From the NCBI GenBank assembly GCA_959596495.1, contig CAUFXK010000049.1:1-14932 (forward strand): a stretch of DNA of 14,932 bases, written 5' to 3'. Below the pieces are notes generated by a model. The model worked only from the letters and a program-made list of their open reading frames with translations. It ran no database searches and was not told the DNA's origin. Position numbers and translations under genes: made by a program. The DNA is from an uncultured Collinsella sp. GTDB lineage: Bacteria > Actinomycetota > Coriobacteriia > Coriobacteriales > Coriobacteriaceae. This document shows positions 1 through 6,804 of the stretch, piece after piece. Position 1 is the first letter of the stretch. Each line of letters opens with the position of its first letter.

Positions 1-1
1 C

Positions 2-77
2 TGGCACGCCAGGAAGGACTCGAACCCTCAACACTCGGTTTTGGAGACCGATGCTCTACCAATTGAACTACTGGCGT
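2..77 (-). tRNA. trnW: tRNA-Trp (anticodon CCA)
   Basis: Read on the minus strand this folds as a complete 76-nt cloverleaf. The 7-bp acceptor stem ACGCCAG/CTGGCGT spans 71-77 and 6-12. The anticodon loop CTCCAAA carries CCA, the T arm contains GGTTCGAGTCC, the discriminator is G and the 3' CCA is encoded (2-4). It lies 13 bp downstream of the rpmG stop codon and is probably co-transcribed with it; in many bacteria a tRNA-Trp sits between rpmG/tuf and secE-nusG. Confidence 0.97.
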
Positions 78-90
78 ATGTAACTAGAGA

Positions 91-240
91 CTAGCGAGTC
101 TCTTTGTGCAGCGTGTGGTGACGGCACCAGGGGCAATACTTCTTGATCTCCATACGATCAGGCATGTTCGCCTTGTTCTTGGTGGTCGTATAGTTGCGGC
201 GCTTGCACTCAGTGCACGCAAGAGTAACTAGAGTACGCAT
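91..240 (-). CDS. rpmG: 50S ribosomal protein L33
   Basis: This 49-residue protein (MRTLVTLACTEC... to ...KETR) is a structural component of the large ribosomal subunit near the E site. It has the two cysteine pairs of the zinc-binding (C+) form of L33, C9-x-x-C12 and C36-P-W-C39, and the family's usual length. The start at 240 is the only in-frame ATG that gives a full-length L33. A weak AAAGG lies about 11 nt upstream. The gene has its own promoter at 286-315 and is followed closely by tRNA-Trp, so it forms a short translation-related transcription unit downstream of tuf. It is too short for most ORF cut-offs but the identification is secure. Confidence 0.96.
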   Translation of the reverse strand: MRTLVTLACTECKRRNYTTTKNKANMPDRMEIKKYCPWCRHHTLHKETR

Positions 241-285
241 GTATCCTGAACCTTTCATATCCGCCCCGTACGGGCACGAGATGGT

Positions 286-315
286 ACTTTATCAGCTCTG
301 TGTAAGTGCTGTCAA
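286..315 (-). promoter_or_regulatory. Promoter of rpmG-tRNA-Trp
   Basis: On the minus strand a perfect -35 TTGACA (310-315) is followed by 18 nt and TAAAGT (286-291), or by 17 nt and ATAAAG (287-292). It lies about 46 nt upstream of the rpmG start and downstream of the tuf terminator, so it would give rpmG independent transcription. The call rests on consensus match and position. Confidence 0.65.
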
Positions 316-460
316 TGAAAACCTCGAATCAATTGGTTCTCGCTGGATCCATTCATATTTGGAACACATCAATGAAGCCAGCGAGATCTAATCGATCCCT
401 CACGCTCGGCTTAAGGGCGAGCGAAGCGTAATCGGCGGGGAATAAGTCCCGCGTAGAAAA

Positions 461-489
461 GAACCCGGCACCCTATAAGTGCCGGGTTC
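461..489 (-). terminator. Rho-independent terminator of tuf
   Basis: A perfect 11-bp stem (461-471 with 479-489, GAACCCGGCAC/GTGCCGGGTTC) closes a 7-nt loop. On the minus strand it is followed at once by TTTTC, and it begins about 30 nt after the tuf stop codon. Confidence 0.9.
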
Positions 490-519
490 TCTCTAAGTCA
501 GCTATATCAAAGAGCTAAT

Positions 520-1710
520 TTACTCAATGATCGTGGAGACGATGCCCGAACCGACGGTGTGGCCACCCTCGCGGATAGCGAAGCGCAGGCCCTCCTCCAT
601 GGCGATCGGGTGAATGAGGTCGCCCTCGATGGTGATGTGGTCACCAGGCATAGCCATCTCGGTGCCCTCGGGGAGCTTGACCGTACCGGTAACGTCGGTG
701 GTACGGAAGTAGAACTGAGGACGATAACCATCGAAGAACGGGGTGTGACGGCCGCCCTCCTCCTTGGTCAGAACGTAGATCTCGCCGGTGAACTTGGTGT
801 GCGGGGTAACCGAACCGGGCTTGCAGAGAACCTGGCCGCGCTCGATGTCCTCGCGCTTGATGCCGCGGAGCAGCAGACCGACGTTGTCGCCAGCCTCGCA
901 GAAGTCCATGGACTTACGGAACATCTCGATACCGGTAACGACAGTGTTCTGGGTATCCTTGATGCCGACAATCTCGACGGGCTCGTTGAGCTTGAGCTCA
1001 CCGCGCTCGACACGGCCGGTAGCAACGGTACCACGGCCGGAGATGGTCATAACGTCCTCAACGGCCATCAGGAACGGGAGGTCGTTGTTACGAGCAGGCG
1101 TCGGGATGTACTCGTCGACGGCCTTCATGAGCTCGCGAATGGCGTCCATCCACTTGGCGTCGCCCTCGAGAGCGCCCAGAGCGGAACCACGGATGACGGG
1201 GATGTCGTCGCCGGGGAAATCGTACTCGGAGAGGAGCTCACGGGTCTCCATCTCGACGAGGTCGATGAGCTCGTCATCGTCGACCATGTCGCACTTGTTC
1301 AGGAAGACGACGATGTAGGGAACGCCGACCTGACGGGCGAGCAGGATGTGCTCGCGGGTCTGAGCCATGGGGCCGTCGGTAGCAGCGATGACCAGAATAG
1401 CGCCGTCCATCTGAGCAGCACCGGAGATCATGTTCTTGACGTAGTCAGCGTGGCCCGGGCAGTCAACGTGAGCGTAGTGACGGGCAGCAGTCTCGTACTC
1501 AACGTGGGAGACGGAGATCGTGATGCCGCGCTCGCGCTCCTCGGGAGCCTTGTCGATGTTCTCGAACGCAGTGAAGTCAGCCTTGCAGCCCTCGGTCTCG
1601 GAGAGAACCTTGGTGATGGCGGCGGTCAGCGTGGTCTTGCCGTGGTCGACGTGACCAATGGTGCCGATGTTAACATGCGGCTTAGTGCGCTCAAACTTCT
1701 CTTTGGCCAT
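520..1710 (-). CDS. tuf: Translation elongation factor Tu
   Basis: This 396-residue GTPase delivers aminoacyl-tRNA to the ribosomal A site. All nucleotide-binding motifs are present: G1 GHVDHGKT at residues 19-26, the switch I segment EERERGITI, DCPGH in the G3 region and NKCD in the G4 region. The C-terminal beta-barrel domains follow, including ATGRVERG and the terminal GHTVGSGIVSTIIE, and the length is normal for EF-Tu. The start is fixed by GAGGAGGGC just upstream of the ATG. It follows three tRNA genes (Tyr, Thr, Met) on the same strand and is closed by a strong terminator, so it resembles the tRNA-tufB arrangement rather than the rpsL-rpsG-fusA-tuf operon. Codon use is strongly biased to C/G-ending codons, as expected for a very highly expressed gene. 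Confidence 0.98.
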   Translation of the reverse strand: MAKEKFERTKPHVNIGTIGHVDHGKTTLTAAITKVLSETEGCKADFTAFENIDKAPEERERGITISVSHVEYETAARHYAHVDCPGHADYVKNMISGAAQMDGAILVIAATDGPMAQTREHILLARQVGVPYIVVFLNKCDMVDDDELIDLVEMETRELLSEYDFPGDDIPVIRGSALGALEGDAKWMDAIRELMKAVDEYIPTPARNNDLPFLMAVEDVMTISGRGTVATGRVERGELKLNEPVEIVGIKDTQNTVVTGIEMFRKSMDFCEAGDNVGLLLRGIKREDIERGQVLCKPGSVTPHTKFTGEIYVLTKEEGGRHTPFFDGYRPQFYFRTTDVTGTVKLPEGTEMAMPGDHITIEGDLIHPIAMEEGLRFAIREGGHTVGSGIVSTIIE

Positions 1711-1753
1711 AAAGCCCTCCTCTTAACAGGTCGTCCCCGGACGGGACTTTGCC

Positions 1754-1762
1754 TTTATACCA
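1754..1762 (-). promoter_or_regulatory. Possible extended -10 promoter of tuf
   Basis: On the minus strand the sequence TGGTATAAA (1762 down to 1754) fits an extended -10 box about 44 nt upstream of the tuf start. No good -35 is visible at the matching distance. It could supplement the upstream tRNA promoter; the call is weak. Confidence 0.35.
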
Positions 1763-1764
1763 TA

Positions 1765-1795
1765 GTGGCCTCTCAACATACTATTGAGAAGCCAC
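1765..1795 (-). other. Hairpin between tRNA-Met and tuf
   Basis: GTGGC-c-TCTCAA (1765-1776) pairs with TTGAGA-a-GCCAC (1784-1795): 11 bp around a 7-nt loop with one mismatch. No U-tract follows on the minus strand, so it is unlikely to be a terminator. It may mark an RNA processing point between the tRNA-Met 3' end and the tuf message. Confidence 0.5.
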
Positions 1796-1806
1796 CGTGT
1801 TACCTA

Positions 1807-1883
1807 TGGTAGCGGTGACTGGATTCGAACCAGTGACGCCACGGGTATGAACCGTGTGCTCTAACCAACTGAGCTACACCGCC
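1807..1883 (-). tRNA. trnM: tRNA-Met (anticodon CAT), elongator type
   Basis: A complete 77-nt cloverleaf on the minus strand has acceptor GGCGGTG/CACCGCT, anticodon loop TTCATAC (CAT) and an encoded CCA (1807-1809). The anticodon stem lacks the three consecutive G-C pairs of initiator tRNA, so the elongator form is preferred over tRNA-fMet. A tRNA-Ile2 with a modified CAT anticodon is the other, less likely, reading. Confidence 0.93.
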
Positions 1884-1886
1884 GGA

Positions 1887-1962
1887 TGGAGCCTGCAACC
1901 AGACTTGAACTGGTGACCTCTTCGTTACCAACGAAGTGCTCTACCGACTGAGCTATACAGGC
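1887..1962 (-). tRNA. trnT: tRNA-Thr (anticodon GGT)
   Basis: A complete 76-nt cloverleaf has acceptor GCCTGTA/TGCAGGC, anticodon stem TTCG/CGAA around a loop carrying GGT, T arm GTTCAAGTC and encoded CCA (1887-1889). It is 3 nt from tRNA-Met and 10 nt from tRNA-Tyr, so one precursor transcript is likely. Confidence 0.96.
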
Positions 1963-1972
1963 ACTTGACGGG

Positions 1973-2054
1973 TGGGAGCTATAGGATTCGAACCTATGTA
2001 GGCAGAGCCAACGGGTTTACAGCCCGTCCCCATTAACCACTCGGGCAAACTCCC
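1973..2054 (-). tRNA. trnY: tRNA-Tyr (anticodon GTA)
   Basis: This is a type II tRNA (82 nt without CCA) with acceptor GGGAGTT/AGCTCCC, anticodon loop CTGTAAA (GTA) and the long variable arm expected for bacterial tRNA-Tyr. The genome encodes CCC rather than CCA after the discriminator, so CCA must be added by nucleotidyltransferase, unlike its two neighbours. It is the first gene after the promoter at 2117-2146. Confidence 0.95.
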
Positions 2055-2116
2055 AATCGTTCAAGTATCCGCAGGTTCTTTGGTCTTTTGGACCGCCGCC
2101 CCCGCGAACGAAAAAG

Positions 2117-2146
2117 ATAATACGATGCAACCTTGGGGGCTGTCAA
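2117..2146 (-). promoter_or_regulatory. Strong promoter of tRNA-Tyr-Thr-Met-tuf
   Basis: On the minus strand a perfect -35 TTGACA (2141-2146) is followed by an 18-nt spacer and TATTAT (2117-2122). It lies about 62 bp upstream of tRNA-Tyr, where the promoter of a highly expressed tRNA/EF-Tu unit is expected. Confidence 0.85.
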
Positions 2147-2362
2147 CGAAAACCTCTAGATACACGGTGCCGGGCGTATCTATATACCTTTGACCTGCGT
2201 TTTTGCTGAGTTTGGATATGAAGGACGGTGGATTTGGCTGCGCTGGTGACATTTCCCGAGGGAACACTTTGGCATAGTGGAGTACGCCTACAGCATCGAC
2301 CTTCGATAACGACCCTCTTGCACTGTTACATAGGTCACGATCGGGCTTCCACGACACGATCG

Positions 2363-2425
2363 AGCGTGGATAATCTCCCACTTTTAGCGCGGCCCTAAGG
2401 CCAAAGCGGCAGATTATCCACGCTC
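2363..2425. repeat. 15-bp perfect inverted repeat
   Basis: GAGCGTGGATAATCT (2363-2377) and its exact reverse complement (2411-2425) flank a 33-nt centre that contains GGCC-ctaa-GGCC. Each arm contains TTATCCACG, one base from the DnaA-box consensus TTATCCACA. The right arm is part of the 30-bp repeat found again at 6464-6493. Confidence 0.75.
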
Positions 2426-2442
2426 ATTCTCCAGGCGGGAGA
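2413..2442 (+). repeat. 30-bp dispersed repeat, left copy
   Basis: This segment matches 6464-6493 at 27 of 30 positions. It consists of ATTATCCACGCTC followed by a small hairpin TTCTCC-n5-GGAGAA (2427-2432/2438-2443). It ends 16 bp beyond the 3' end of the RpiR-type gene, and the second copy lies beyond the far end of the beta-glucoside operon. Confidence 0.75.
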
Positions 2443-2457
2443 ACTAAAGAGCCGCAA

Positions 2458-3291
2458 CTACTCGGGCCAGGCCAAAGTAGACCCATAGAGCGGCTCCCCC
2501 TTGGTGCAGGGGTAGCGACTCAAGTAACACGACGATAGCAAGTCGAATAAATAAGTTATGGCGTATTTCGAATAAACGCCGAGTCGGTCAATTCCGTTTC
2601 CCGCATTACCAAGACGATATACACGGTCAAAAGACCTCGATTTGTCATCGTTGCTAAACGCAGTAATTAGAATCTTCCTGCCCGAACGGCAATCAAGATA
2701 CTCACGCGCCTGTGACGCAAATAGCCCGGAGACCGATACGAGAATTATCAATGACTGCGAAGCGTCTCCCATGTTTTTCAATTCCGCGACGTTAGCCCCA
2801 GCAACTATGCGAACTATCTTGCCCGCATAAAACATTTCCTGCTGAAATCGTACGAGATTGGCGCTCACATTATTGGTGCACCAGATTTCAACGTTTTTAT
2901 GGCCATCAATTTCGTCGGCAAGGTGCTTAATAGCGATATCGGACACGCCGCTTTCAACCTCAGCGAACATCTCGATCATGCGAACGTCGAGCTCTGCCCT
3001 GTACTCCTCGTAGCCATATTCCTCCTCTCGATGGCTTAAGTCGCTTGGAAAAACTGATTGAGTAAATGATTCTTTCAAATCGCTAAGAGACTGGTAGCCC
3101 AATCGATTGCAGAAACGACGAACAGCGGAACGGGTCACGAATGCATCGCGGGTTATTGCGGCAACATTGATTTCGCTCGAACGCCTAATGTGAGCGATGA
3201 GATATCGAGCGATGGCGGCATCGTTTGACCCAAACTCGCTGTTGATGATGGAGCTAATGCGATTGAGCACATCGAAGTCATTGATATTCAC
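2458..3291 (-). CDS. RpiR/MurR-family transcriptional regulator
   Basis: This 277-residue protein is predicted to repress or activate the divergent beta-glucoside operon in response to a phosphosugar. Its N-terminal part (about residues 1-75, with AAITRDAFVTRSAVRRFCNRLGYQSLSDLK) is the RpiR-type helix-turn-helix. The C-terminal half (about 115-240, including ILVSVSGLF and ILITAFSN) is a SIS fold that typically binds a sugar phosphate. The SIS segment is less canonical than usual. I chose GTG 3291 because AAGAGGG (3297-3303) sits 5 nt upstream of it. An ATG 13 codons further upstream (3330) gives 290 residues but has no visible ribosome binding site. The gene is noticeably more AT-rich than the element genes further right. 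Confidence 0.88.
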   Translation of the reverse strand: MNINDFDVLNRISSIINSEFGSNDAAIARYLIAHIRRSSEINVAAITRDAFVTRSAVRRFCNRLGYQSLSDLKESFTQSVFPSDLSHREEEYGYEEYRAELDVRMIEMFAEVESGVSDIAIKHLADEIDGHKNVEIWCTNNVSANLVRFQQEMFYAGKIVRIVAGANVAELKNMGDASQSLIILVSVSGLFASQAREYLDCRSGRKILITAFSNDDKSRSFDRVYRLGNAGNGIDRLGVYSKYAITYLFDLLSSCYLSRYPCTKGEPLYGSTLAWPE

Positions 3292-3333
3292 GTGATCCCT
3301 CTTTCCGCCCTCCTCGATATTATGGTTCATTTA

Positions 3334-3385
3334 TTGAATCAAACAGCTTTGGTCGTTCTCCTATGATTCAAATCAGTTGACGTCA
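3334..3385. promoter_or_regulatory. Operator-like repeats between rpiR-type gene and bgl operon
   Basis: TTGAATCA (3334-3341) and TGATTCAA (3364-3371) form an 8-bp inverted repeat with a 22-bp spacer. The second half overlaps its own small palindrome (TGATT-CA-AATCA, 3364-3375), and a perfect TGACGTCA palindrome follows (3378-3385), overlapping a -35-like TTGACG (3377-3382). This sits in the divergent promoter region and is a plausible binding site of the RpiR-type regulator. A clear -10 was not found. Confidence 0.45.
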
Positions 3386-3442
3386 TCTTAATCGTAATTC
3401 CGTCACACGTATCCACCGTGTTGAATGATGGAAAGGGGATTC

Positions 3443-4861
3443 ATGGGCAACGTGAACAACATGCCGTTTCTCTGGGGTTCCGCCACGGCGTCTTATCAGT
3501 GCGAGGGTGCCTGGAACGAAGACGGCAAAGGCCTCGGCGAGTGGGATTTCTTTAACCACACAAGCAATAAGAACATCAACCATGTTGACGGTGATGTATC
3601 TTGCGACTTCTACCATCGCTATGAAGAAGATATCCGCATGATGAAAGAAGGCGGACAAAACACCTATCGCTTCTCTCTTTCATGGAGTCGAATCATCCCC
3701 ACGGGTATCGGCGAAGTGAATGAAGAGGGTATCGATTTTTATAATCGAGTCATTGATTGCTGCCTCGAAAATGGCATAGAGCCCAACGTTACGCTGTTCC
3801 ATTACGATCTGCCATTCACGCTTGCTTGCAAAGGCGGATGGCTGAACAACGACATGGCAGAGTGGTTCTGCAAATACGCCGAGATTTGCTTTGAGCGCTT
3901 TGGAGACCGCGTCAAAATCTGGGCTACCGTTAACGAGCCGCATTTCTACAGCTACTGCGTAAACATGTTGGGCAACTATCCCCCCAATCGATCGCTCGAC
4001 GTTCAGTCGTACATGCAGTTTCAATACAACCTGATGCGCGCAAGCGCGCTCGCAGTCCGAGCATATCGTCAAATGGGCTACGACGGCATCATCGGCGCCG
4101 TCCACGATGGCGGCGTTGTCGAACTCGACCCGGCAACCGAGCACCCCGATGACGTATTTCGATACGCAGACTTTTTCGCCAATCGCATGATTCTGGCACC
4201 AGCGCTTCAGGGTCAACTGCCGCCAGAAATGGACGAAATCCTTGAAAAACTTGGCGTCTCGCTCTATCGATCCCCAAATGACGTAGAAGAATTCAGAGAC
4301 GGTAAAGTCGATTTTATTGGACTCAACGTGTATTGCCGAGAGTATGTAACCGACTGGCACGGTGGAGAGCTTGCCGTTTCGGCGAACAATAAGGGCGGTT
4401 CGAGCAAAAAGGTCGAAGGAAAATGCATTGCGCCCTTGTTTGAAAGCGCCCGCGACAGCAATGTTCCCCGCAATAAATGGGGCCGCGAAATACTCCCAAG
4501 TTGCATGTATTCAACCATCATGGATGTCCACGAGCGCTATGACGCGCCCCGCATCTTTATTACGGAAAACGGACATGGCGCCTATGAGCAACCAGACGCA
4601 GACGGAATGATCCACGATGATGACCGCATCGAGCTTCTGGGCCAGTTCATCGAGCACATGATGAGGGCTAAGCGCGACGGCGCGCGCGTTGAGGGCTACT
4701 ACCTCTGGTCGACGATGGATCTGTATAGCTGGATCAACGGCTACGAAAAACGATACGGACTTGTCCATATCGACTTCGAGAACAATCTGGAGCGCACCCC
4801 CAAAAAGAGCTGGTATTGGTACCGAGACCTTATCTCGAAGTATCAGGAGCAGGAAGGTTAG
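3443..4861 (+). CDS. Glycoside hydrolase family 1, probable 6-phospho-beta-glucosidase
   Basis: This 472-residue GH1 (beta/alpha)8-barrel enzyme hydrolyses beta-glucosides, here most likely 6-phosphorylated ones supplied by the adjacent PTS permease. Visible landmarks are the N-terminal FLWGSATASYQCEGAW signature, SWSRI, the acid/base glutamate E165 in TVNEPH, the nucleophile E375 in ITENGHG, and DLYSWINGYEKRYGL near the C terminus. The glutamate that non-phospho enzymes use to bind the glucose 4/6-hydroxyls (FEW context) is replaced by serine before W, and KRYG follows, which fits a phospho-sugar enzyme. ATG 3443 is preferred because AAAGGGG lies 5 nt upstream; the frame also has an ATG at 3425 without such a site. 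The EIIBC gene follows after 9 nt. Confidence 0.92.
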   Translation: MGNVNNMPFLWGSATASYQCEGAWNEDGKGLGEWDFFNHTSNKNINHVDGDVSCDFYHRYEEDIRMMKEGGQNTYRFSLSWSRIIPTGIGEVNEEGIDFYNRVIDCCLENGIEPNVTLFHYDLPFTLACKGGWLNNDMAEWFCKYAEICFERFGDRVKIWATVNEPHFYSYCVNMLGNYPPNRSLDVQSYMQFQYNLMRASALAVRAYRQMGYDGIIGAVHDGGVVELDPATEHPDDVFRYADFFANRMILAPALQGQLPPEMDEILEKLGVSLYRSPNDVEEFRDGKVDFIGLNVYCREYVTDWHGGELAVSANNKGGSSKKVEGKCIAPLFESARDSNVPRNKWGREILPSCMYSTIMDVHERYDAPRIFITENGHGAYEQPDADGMIHDDDRIELLGQFIEHMMRAKRDGARVEGYYLWSTMDLYSWINGYEKRYGLVHIDFENNLERTPKKSWYWYRDLISKYQEQEG

Positions 4862-4870
4862 GAGAAAGAG

Positions 4871-6271
4871 ATGAAATATCAGGCAATGTCCGAAACAGTC
4901 CTAAAGGCTGTTGGCGGCAAAGAAAACATTACATCGGTAACTCATTGTGCGACGCGCCTTCGCATCGACGCACGAGACACCTCGATCATCGATCTCCAGC
5001 TCGCCAAATCGGCCGACCAGGCGCTCGGGGCAGTAGTCAGCGGTGGCCAGCTTCAGGTGATCATCGGCCCCAACGTCACCGAGGCTTACAACGACTTCCT
5101 CGACTTCGCGGGAATCGAAGTCGGCGGTGGCACGGTTGCCGACGATGCCCAAACCGCCAAAGACCTTGCAGAAGGCATTAAAAGCGGTAACACCGCCATG
5201 GGCTTGATTGAGAAATTCGGGAACGTCTCTGCACAGGTATTCATGCCCATCGTCCCGGCGCTCATCGTTGGCGGACTCATTCTTTCGATCAAGAATCTCC
5301 TGGTCAATTATTGCGGATTGAGCACCGATAGCGGAACCGCCCAGGTCCTGTTGGCGATCTTTAGCGCTTCGTTTAGCTTCTTACCCGTTTATCTTGGTTA
5401 TCAGCTCGCGGCCGTCATGAAGATGCAGCCCATCATGGGCGCATTGCTGGGCGCGATCATGATCAGCTCGTCCATTAGCGGTGCCGAGGGTCTCGACTTT
5501 CCTGGTATTCCCATCCCGACGAACGACTATTCGAGTACGGTAGTGCCCATCGTACTGGGCGTTGTATTCATGTACTTTGTCGACCGCGGCCTTCAGAAGA
5601 TCATTCCCGACGTTACCAAACTGTTCTTGAAGCCGCTGCTCACCATGATCATCGTCGTGCCCGTCGAGCTTATTATCCTTGGCCCCGCCGGCAGCATGAT
5701 GGGCTACGCGCTGAGCGATGCCGTCACGTGGCTTATGGACAACGTGGCATTTATCGCTACTCCGATCCTGGCAGCCCTTAACCCCTATTTCGTCATGCTC
5801 GGTCTCGATAAGGCTTACATCGCAATCGAAGTTACGAGCCTGGCGCAGCTCGGTTGGGCACCCATTATCTTTGGATTCATCTCGAACCTCTGCATTGGCG
5901 GCACGAGCCTCGCCCTGGCAACTGCCATGAAGGGAAACAAAGAGAAGAGGGGTATGGTCACCACGGTTGCCGTCACCGCACTCTGTGGCGTAACCGAGCC
6001 CGCGTTCTACGGTTGCCTCATCGAGCGTCCCCGCCTGCTTGTCGGCACGGCAATCGGCGCGCTCTGCGCTGGACTCCCTGCAGGCATCTTTGTTCTGAAA
6101 GAGTATGTTGCGGGAGCATGCCCCGGCCTTCTTTCGGCACTCATCTTTATCGCTCCCGATGGGTCCATGGGTAACTTCGTGCTGGCATGCGTTGTCGCCA
6201 TCATCGCCATCGTCGTCTCCTTCATCGCTGCACGCGTGATCATCAAGAAGAACCCCAGCTATATTGAGTAG
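4871..6271 (+). CDS. PTS beta-glucoside-type EIIBC permease
   Basis: This 466-residue membrane protein imports and phosphorylates a sugar. The N-terminal EIIB domain (about residues 1-85) carries the phosphorylated cysteine C26 in SVTHCATRLRI. From about residue 110 the EIIC domain is strongly hydrophobic with multiple membrane segments and contains GVTEPAFYG (373-381), the conserved glutamate-containing motif of glucose-superfamily EIIC proteins. Family members such as BglF often carry a C-terminal EIIA; here the protein ends after the last membrane segment with KKNPSYIE, so phosphate must come from a separate EIIA. GGAGAAAGAG directly precedes the ATG and the gene is 9 nt after the hydrolase. 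Substrate class (beta-glucoside) is inferred from sequence type and neighbour. Confidence 0.92.
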   Translation: MKYQAMSETVLKAVGGKENITSVTHCATRLRIDARDTSIIDLQLAKSADQALGAVVSGGQLQVIIGPNVTEAYNDFLDFAGIEVGGGTVADDAQTAKDLAEGIKSGNTAMGLIEKFGNVSAQVFMPIVPALIVGGLILSIKNLLVNYCGLSTDSGTAQVLLAIFSASFSFLPVYLGYQLAAVMKMQPIMGALLGAIMISSSISGAEGLDFPGIPIPTNDYSSTVVPIVLGVVFMYFVDRGLQKIIPDVTKLFLKPLLTMIIVVPVELIILGPAGSMMGYALSDAVTWLMDNVAFIATPILAALNPYFVMLGLDKAYIAIEVTSLAQLGWAPIIFGFISNLCIGGTSLALATAMKGNKEKRGMVTTVAVTALCGVTEPAFYGCLIERPRLLVGTAIGALCAGLPAGIFVLKEYVAGACPGLLSALIFIAPDGSMGNFVLACVVAIIAIVVSFIAARVIIKKNPSYIE

Positions 6272-6372
6272 ATGCCCACTGTTTGCATTGGGGACATCCT
6301 CGGCAGACCATTAGCAAGAACCCAAGAAGTTCCTTAGGAGCTCGATTAATCCATTCGGATTCCTGAGGCACA

Positions 6373-6407
6373 AACGACCCCGATTCCACAATGAAATCGG
6401 GGTCGTT
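6373..6407 (+). terminator. Terminator of the beta-glucoside operon
   Basis: A 13-bp perfect stem (AACGACCCCGATT at 6373-6385 with its complement at 6395-6407) with a 9-nt loop is followed by GTTTCT. It lies about 100 bp after the EIIBC stop. Confidence 0.85.
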
Positions 6408-6463
6408 GTTTCTAAAGCCGTCGATAGACAATCGTTGTTTACCTTAGCTCCCTATCCAAGTTA

Positions 6464-6493
6464 ATTATCCACGCTCGTTCTCCGGTCGGGAGA
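6464..6493 (+). repeat. 30-bp dispersed repeat, right copy
   Basis: This matches 2413-2442 at 27/30 positions, including the TTATCCACG core and the TCTCC-n5-GGAGA mini-hairpin. A partial third copy, ATCCACGCTCG, follows at 6518-6528. Together with the left copy it brackets the regulator, hydrolase and permease genes. Confidence 0.75.
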
Positions 6494-6563
6494 TTTTCTT
6501 CGCTCGCGTATCCAGAAATCCACGCTCGAGCAGGACATCCAGATCCGCGCCCGCCCTTGTCTC

Positions 6564-6610
6564 GATCTGTAACAGCAAGAGGCCTATTCCGCTTCTACAT
6601 GTTACAGATC
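6564..6610. repeat. Long-armed inverted repeat, copy 1
   Basis: GATCTGTAACA (6564-6574) and TGTTACAGATC (6600-6610) form a perfect 11-bp inverted repeat with a 25-nt spacer. The spacer itself can pair imperfectly (AAGxGG with CCxCTT). The arms match those of copy 2 except for the outermost pair. Confidence 0.8.
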
Positions 6611-6643
6611 AAGATATTCCTAAAACACCCTAAGTTTCATCTC

Positions 6644-6690
6644 AATCTGTAACAGTTAGATGCCGAATATCGGTCTTGGTGTTACAGATT
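6644..6690. repeat. Long-armed inverted repeat, copy 2
   Basis: AATCTGTAACA (6644-6654) and TGTTACAGATT (6680-6690) again form a perfect 11-bp inverted repeat with a spacer of exactly 25 nt. The spacer differs in sequence from copy 1 but also contains a small palindrome (CCGA-ata-TCGG). Copies 1 and 2 are offset by exactly 80 bp. The outer base pair changed from G-C to A-T in a compensatory way. Confidence 0.8.
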
Positions 6691-6764
6691 TAGACAAACT
6701 GGAGGACGAGACAAACCAAAAACGGGATGGACGCTAACCCGATGGCGCACCACCTAAATAGAAA

Positions 6765-6795
6765 CGGGCCCTGTCCCATATAGAGACAGAGCCCG
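6765..6795 (-). terminator. Terminator-like hairpin downstream of the tRNA fragment
   Basis: CGGGCCCTGTC (6765-6775) pairs with GACAGAGCCCG (6785-6795) with one C/A mismatch and a 9-nt loop. On the minus strand the tail is GTTTCTATTT. It probably terminated the tRNA gene whose 3' half remains at 6805-6847. Confidence 0.65.
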
Positions 6796-6804
6796 AAACT
6801 CTCA

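Larger units (their letters stand above)
2055..2457. other. Intergenic region upstream of the tRNA-tuf unit
   Basis: No credible gene is seen. The 106-codon reading frame on the minus strand (2061-2381) runs through the tRNA promoter and has no family-like features. The region holds the tRNA promoter (2117-2146), a 15-bp inverted repeat (2363-2425) and one copy of a 30-bp dispersed repeat (2413-2442). Confidence 0.6.

Noticed and set aside
194..391. 65-codon plus-strand frame
   Set aside because: It overlaps the rpmG 5' end and promoter on the opposite strand and has no recognisable features.
559..1812. 417-codon open frame on the plus strand
   Set aside because: It is entirely antisense to tuf, reflects the codon bias of EF-Tu and overlaps the tuf promoter and tRNA-Met.
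2061..2381. 106-codon minus-strand frame
   Set aside because: It runs through a strong tRNA promoter (2117-2146) and an inverted repeat, has no family-like features and no convincing ribosome binding site.
6461..6530. Replication origin based on TTATCCACG boxes
   Set aside because: Only isolated near-matches to a DnaA box are present, with no cluster, no AT-rich unwinding region and no dnaA or dnaN nearby.
6564..6690. CRISPR array
   Set aside because: Only two units, each an inverted repeat with 25-nt internal spacer; no third repeat and no cas genes.
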